Below are positions 7,011-8,848 of a stretch of DNA of 8,848 nt, piece after piece. A program made the translations under genes and the position numbers. The notes below the pieces were generated by a model that saw nothing but the letters and a program-made list of their open reading frames with translations, had not been told where the DNA came from and did no database searches. The first letter of the stretch is position 1. Each line of letters begins with the position of its first letter. This DNA comes from Methanosarcinales archaeon (GTDB lineage: Archaea; Halobacteriota; Syntropharchaeia; Alkanophagales; Methanospirareceae): contig JAENXH010000039.1 in assembly GCA_016649585.1 (NCBI GenBank), positions 1-8,848 of the forward strand. The letters are read 5' to 3'.

Positions 7011-7016
7011 AAAGGT

Positions 7017-8621
7017 ATGGCAACTGAAGCTGAAGCAGAGGTAGAAGTAGAGAAGGAAAGACCAAAAGTTGACATAGAAGGGCCAACGCGGAATTTGATG
7101 CAATCAATAAAGAGCAAAGTTGAAGATTCTTGCTTAGAGAAAGTCGAGGAGAGGGAAGTGGATATTATCCCAGAGGCATTGGTGATAGGCGGTGGAATAG
7201 CAGGGATGTACGCCGCGCTGGATGTCGCGGATGCGGGGTTCAAGGTGCACTTAGTGGAGAGAGGTACTACTATCGGAGGGCATATGGCACAGCTTGATAA
7301 GACCTTCCCAACGCTTGATTGTTCTGCGTGTATCTTGACGCCGAGAATGGTTGACGTTTCAAAGCATGCGAACATAAACCTGATGAGCTATTCAGAGGTG
7401 GTCGGTGTGGAGGGCACCATTGGTAATTTCAAAGTGAAGGTAAAGCGGAAACCACGCTATGTCATTGAGGAGACTTGCAACGGCTGTTCTTTATGTGAAC
7501 AAGCATGCAGGTTCGCATATAAATTCCCGAACGAATTTGACGAGAATCTGGGAAAGAGGGGCTCGATATACAGGCCGTTCCCGCAAGCCATTCCGGCGGT
7601 TTATTGCGTTGATCCTGTGCGCTGTCAGATGGTAAAGAAGGGCAAGTGTGGAAAAGCAACGATTGAAAACGTGAGGGCGTACCTTAAAGAGGGAAAAGAA
7701 GACGTAGAAGTCCCTCCGTGCATATTGGCATGCGGTCCAAACTGTATAGATTTTGATATGGAAGAGAAGATAGAAGAGTATAATGTGGGAGCAATCATCG
7801 TCGCTACAGGTTATGACATTATAGAGCCGGAATTGATGCCTGAATACAAATACGGGGTTTTACCCAATGTAATTACGGGGTTAGAATTTGAGCGGTATTC
7901 TAATGCAAGCGGTCCCACCTTTGGTAAGGTAATAGTAAAGGGCGTGGACAGGCTGCCGAAGGATGCCGTTTTCATATCCTGCGTCGGTTCGAGAAATAAG
8001 CAGACTGGGTTTGAGTACTGCTCCCGTGTATGCTGCATGTACTTAGCAAAACACGCACATCTGCTGGAAGAGAAGGTTCCGGGTTGTAAGGTCACCGTGC
8101 TCTACCAGGATGTAAGAGCATTTGGTAAGGGCTTTGAGGAATTTTATGATCGCGTGAAAGGCGAGGGTGTTAATTACCGGCGGGGACTTGCATCGGAGGT
8201 GTACCAAAAGCCCGGGAGCGACAGGGTAGTGGTACGGGGAGAAGATACGATGCTTGGTGAGCCGTTTGAGATTGAAGCAGACATTGTTGTTCTTGGCGTA
8301 GGATTGAAACCAAGTGCAGGCACTGACGAGTTATTAAAAATGCTTGGTATCGAGGAAACGGCAGATCATTTCGCAAAAGAGGCGCATCTAAAGCTCAGAC
8401 CGGTTGATACCGATGTGGATGGAATTTTCGTTACCGGCTGTGTGCAAGCACCCCGGGATATTCCAGACAGTGTAGCGCAGGGAAAAGCTGCTGCTGCTGC
8501 TTCTCTTGCCCTGTTAGCAGGAGGAAAAGTGAAAATAAGAACGCCAGTGGCAGAGATGGACGAAGAACTGTGCGTAGGGTGCAAGTCGTTAAGAGAAATG
8601 GCGGATAAGATGGGAGCATAA
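7017..8621 (+). CDS. hdrA: HdrA FAD/ferredoxin-insert subunit without N-terminal and C-terminal cluster domains
   Basis: The 534-residue protein is an HdrA core. Residues 1-22 are acidic and low-complexity; 23-52 resemble the linker that normally joins the N-domain to the FAD domain. The FAD site follows (GGGIAG, 58-63), then the HdrA signature GGHMAQLDKTFPTLDCSAC (87-105). A ferredoxin insert starts with C154/C157/C160/C164. Its second cluster site is stretched: C203, C211, then about 23 residues to C235, C239, C243. Residues 322-340 give CX12CX3CC (C322, C335, C339, C340), the unusual cluster motif of HdrA. The NAD(P)-like half ends near 505. The usual C-terminal two-cluster ferredoxin is missing: after CVGC (519-522) only 12 residues remain. 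The start follows a promoter and ribosome binding site directly, so the short N-terminus looks genuine. Its missing N-domain is encoded by the next gene, 23 nt downstream, and the two products probably work together. Confidence 0.93.
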   Translation: MATEAEAEVEVEKERPKVDIEGPTRNLMQSIKSKVEDSCLEKVEEREVDIIPEALVIGGGIAGMYAALDVADAGFKVHLVERGTTIGGHMAQLDKTFPTLDCSACILTPRMVDVSKHANINLMSYSEVVGVEGTIGNFKVKVKRKPRYVIEETCNGCSLCEQACRFAYKFPNEFDENLGKRGSIYRPFPQAIPAVYCVDPVRCQMVKKGKCGKATIENVRAYLKEGKEDVEVPPCILACGPNCIDFDMEEKIEEYNVGAIIVATGYDIIEPELMPEYKYGVLPNVITGLEFERYSNASGPTFGKVIVKGVDRLPKDAVFISCVGSRNKQTGFEYCSRVCCMYLAKHAHLLEEKVPGCKVTVLYQDVRAFGKGFEEFYDRVKGEGVNYRRGLASEVYQKPGSDRVVVRGEDTMLGEPFEIEADIVVLGVGLKPSAGTDELLKMLGIEETADHFAKEAHLKLRPVDTDVDGIFVTGCVQAPRDIPDSVAQGKAAAAASLALLAGGKVKIRTPVAEMDEELCVGCKSLREMADKMGA

Positions 8622-8629
8622 ATAATTAA

Positions 8630-8634
8630 GGAGG
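8630..8634 (+). promoter_or_regulatory. Ribosome binding site of the downstream hdrA gene
   Basis: GGAGG, 10 nt before the ATG at 8645 and 8 nt after the stop of the preceding gene. It shows that the downstream frame is translated on its own and is not a frameshifted tail. Confidence 0.75.
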
Positions 8635-8644
8635 AAAAGAAAAG

Positions 8645-8848
8645 ATGGCAGAAGAAGAATATGATTATACAAAAGTCCCGATGACGGGATCTGCGGAAGG
8701 GATTGCAAAAGACGCGCCAGAGGACAGCCCAAGAATCGGCGTTTACGTGTGCCATTGCGGTATAAACATAAAGATGGCATTGGATGTAGAGGATCTGGTG
8801 AAGTATGCCGCGACATTGCCAAACGTTGCTCTTGCACAACACTATATA
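8645..8848 (+). CDS. hdrA: Second HdrA subunit, beginning with the HdrA N-terminal domain (runs off window)
   Basis: The frame is open for 68 codons to the window edge. Residues 1-29 are a variable acidic leader. From residue 30 (RIGVYVCHCGINI) the sequence follows the HdrA N-terminal domain closely, with C36 and C38 in VCHCG and the helix DVEDLVKYAATLPNV (48-62). In ordinary HdrA this domain precedes the FAD domain in one chain; here it opens a gene placed after a HdrA core that lacks it. By analogy with the fused minus-strand protein, the rest should hold a second FAD domain and a two-cluster ferredoxin, but this lies outside the window. It shares the promoter of the upstream gene (23 nt gap). 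Confidence 0.85.
   Translation, partial: MAEEEYDYTKVPMTGSAEGIAKDAPEDSPRIGVYVCHCGINIKMALDVEDLVKYAATLPNVALAQHYI

Larger units (their letters stand above)
6622..7016. other. Divergent intergenic region between two Hdr gene sets
   Basis: This 395-bp stretch has no plausible gene. It contains a leftward promoter near 6695-6710 and a rightward one near 6966-6981. Between the two TATA boxes lie about 270 bp, much more than two archaeal promoters need, leaving room for regulator sites. The only structured element I see is an imperfect inverted repeat at 6796-6859. The frame at 6905-7375 on the minus strand is a shadow of the rightward hdrA. Confidence 0.6.

Noticed and set aside
6905..7375. Minus-strand 156-residue frame at the start of the rightward hdrA
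   Set aside because: It would cross the rightward promoter and the FAD-binding motif in antisense, and it lacks a promoter of its own.
8557..8700. A frameshift or readthrough joining the two rightward hdrA genes into one
   Set aside because: The second gene has its own GGAGG and ATG, the frames differ, and in-frame readthrough past 8621 gives a Lys-rich peptide with no ferredoxin motif before the next stop.
8366..8842. Minus-strand 158-residue frame across the junction of the two rightward hdrA genes
   Set aside because: It is antisense to well-supported coding sequence, and its hydrophobic run comes from the reverse of an A-rich ribosome-binding region.
1..8848. tRNA, rRNA, CRISPR array, insertion sequence or prophage elements
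   Set aside because: I saw no cloverleaf, regularly spaced repeat, transposase motif or terminal inverted repeats; the hairpins at 811-917 are short AT-rich ones fitting termination.

Overview
This window is almost certainly archaeal. All three well-defined upstream regions carry a BRE plus TATA-type promoter, ribosome binding sites resemble GGTGAT/GGAGG, and the gene content is that of heterodisulfide reductase (Hdr) electron-transfer complexes. No hydrogenase large or small subunit and no formate dehydrogenase catalytic subunit lies in the window, although their usual partner subunits do. That combination fits methanogens and their methane- or alkane-oxidising relatives (ANME-1/Methanophagales, Syntrophoarchaeum-like). 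The lineage is an inference from gene content, not read from a marker gene.

Layout: (1) Positions 1-413, minus strand: the N-terminal part of a secreted protein with a signal peptide and a calcium-binding DxDxDGDG repeat. (2) Positions 414-935: an AT-rich, gene-poor stretch holding the promoter of that gene, a doubtful 55-residue ORF that may be a relic, and T-rich terminator-like structures at the 3' end of the next operon. (3) Positions 936-6621, minus strand: a tightly packed five-gene operon in the order mvhD, fdhB-like, hdrC, hdrB, and a double-length hdrA. Neighbouring genes overlap by 4 bp (ATGA) or are 1-2 bp apart. (4) Positions 6622-7016: a 395-bp divergent intergenic region with one promoter facing each way. 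(5) Positions 7017-8848, plus strand: a second HdrA set, split into an FAD/ferredoxin gene without the usual N-terminal domain and a following gene that begins with exactly that domain and runs off the window.

Working model: MvhD and the FdhB-like flavoprotein would pass electrons between an outside carrier, most plausibly F420, and the HdrA flavin. HdrC and HdrB, with all cluster cysteines intact, would handle the heterodisulfide CoM-S-S-CoB, and the C-terminal ferredoxin domain of HdrA would exchange electrons with ferredoxin. This would be an F420-coupled bifurcating or, run backwards, confurcating complex.

The most interesting point is domain order. The minus-strand HdrA is one chain (FAD domain, HdrA N-domain, FAD domain, two-cluster ferredoxin). 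The plus-strand pair reads in the same order but is cut into two genes between the first FAD domain and the N-domain. The window therefore seems to hold a fused and a split version of an asymmetric HdrA pair, with different cysteine losses in each half.
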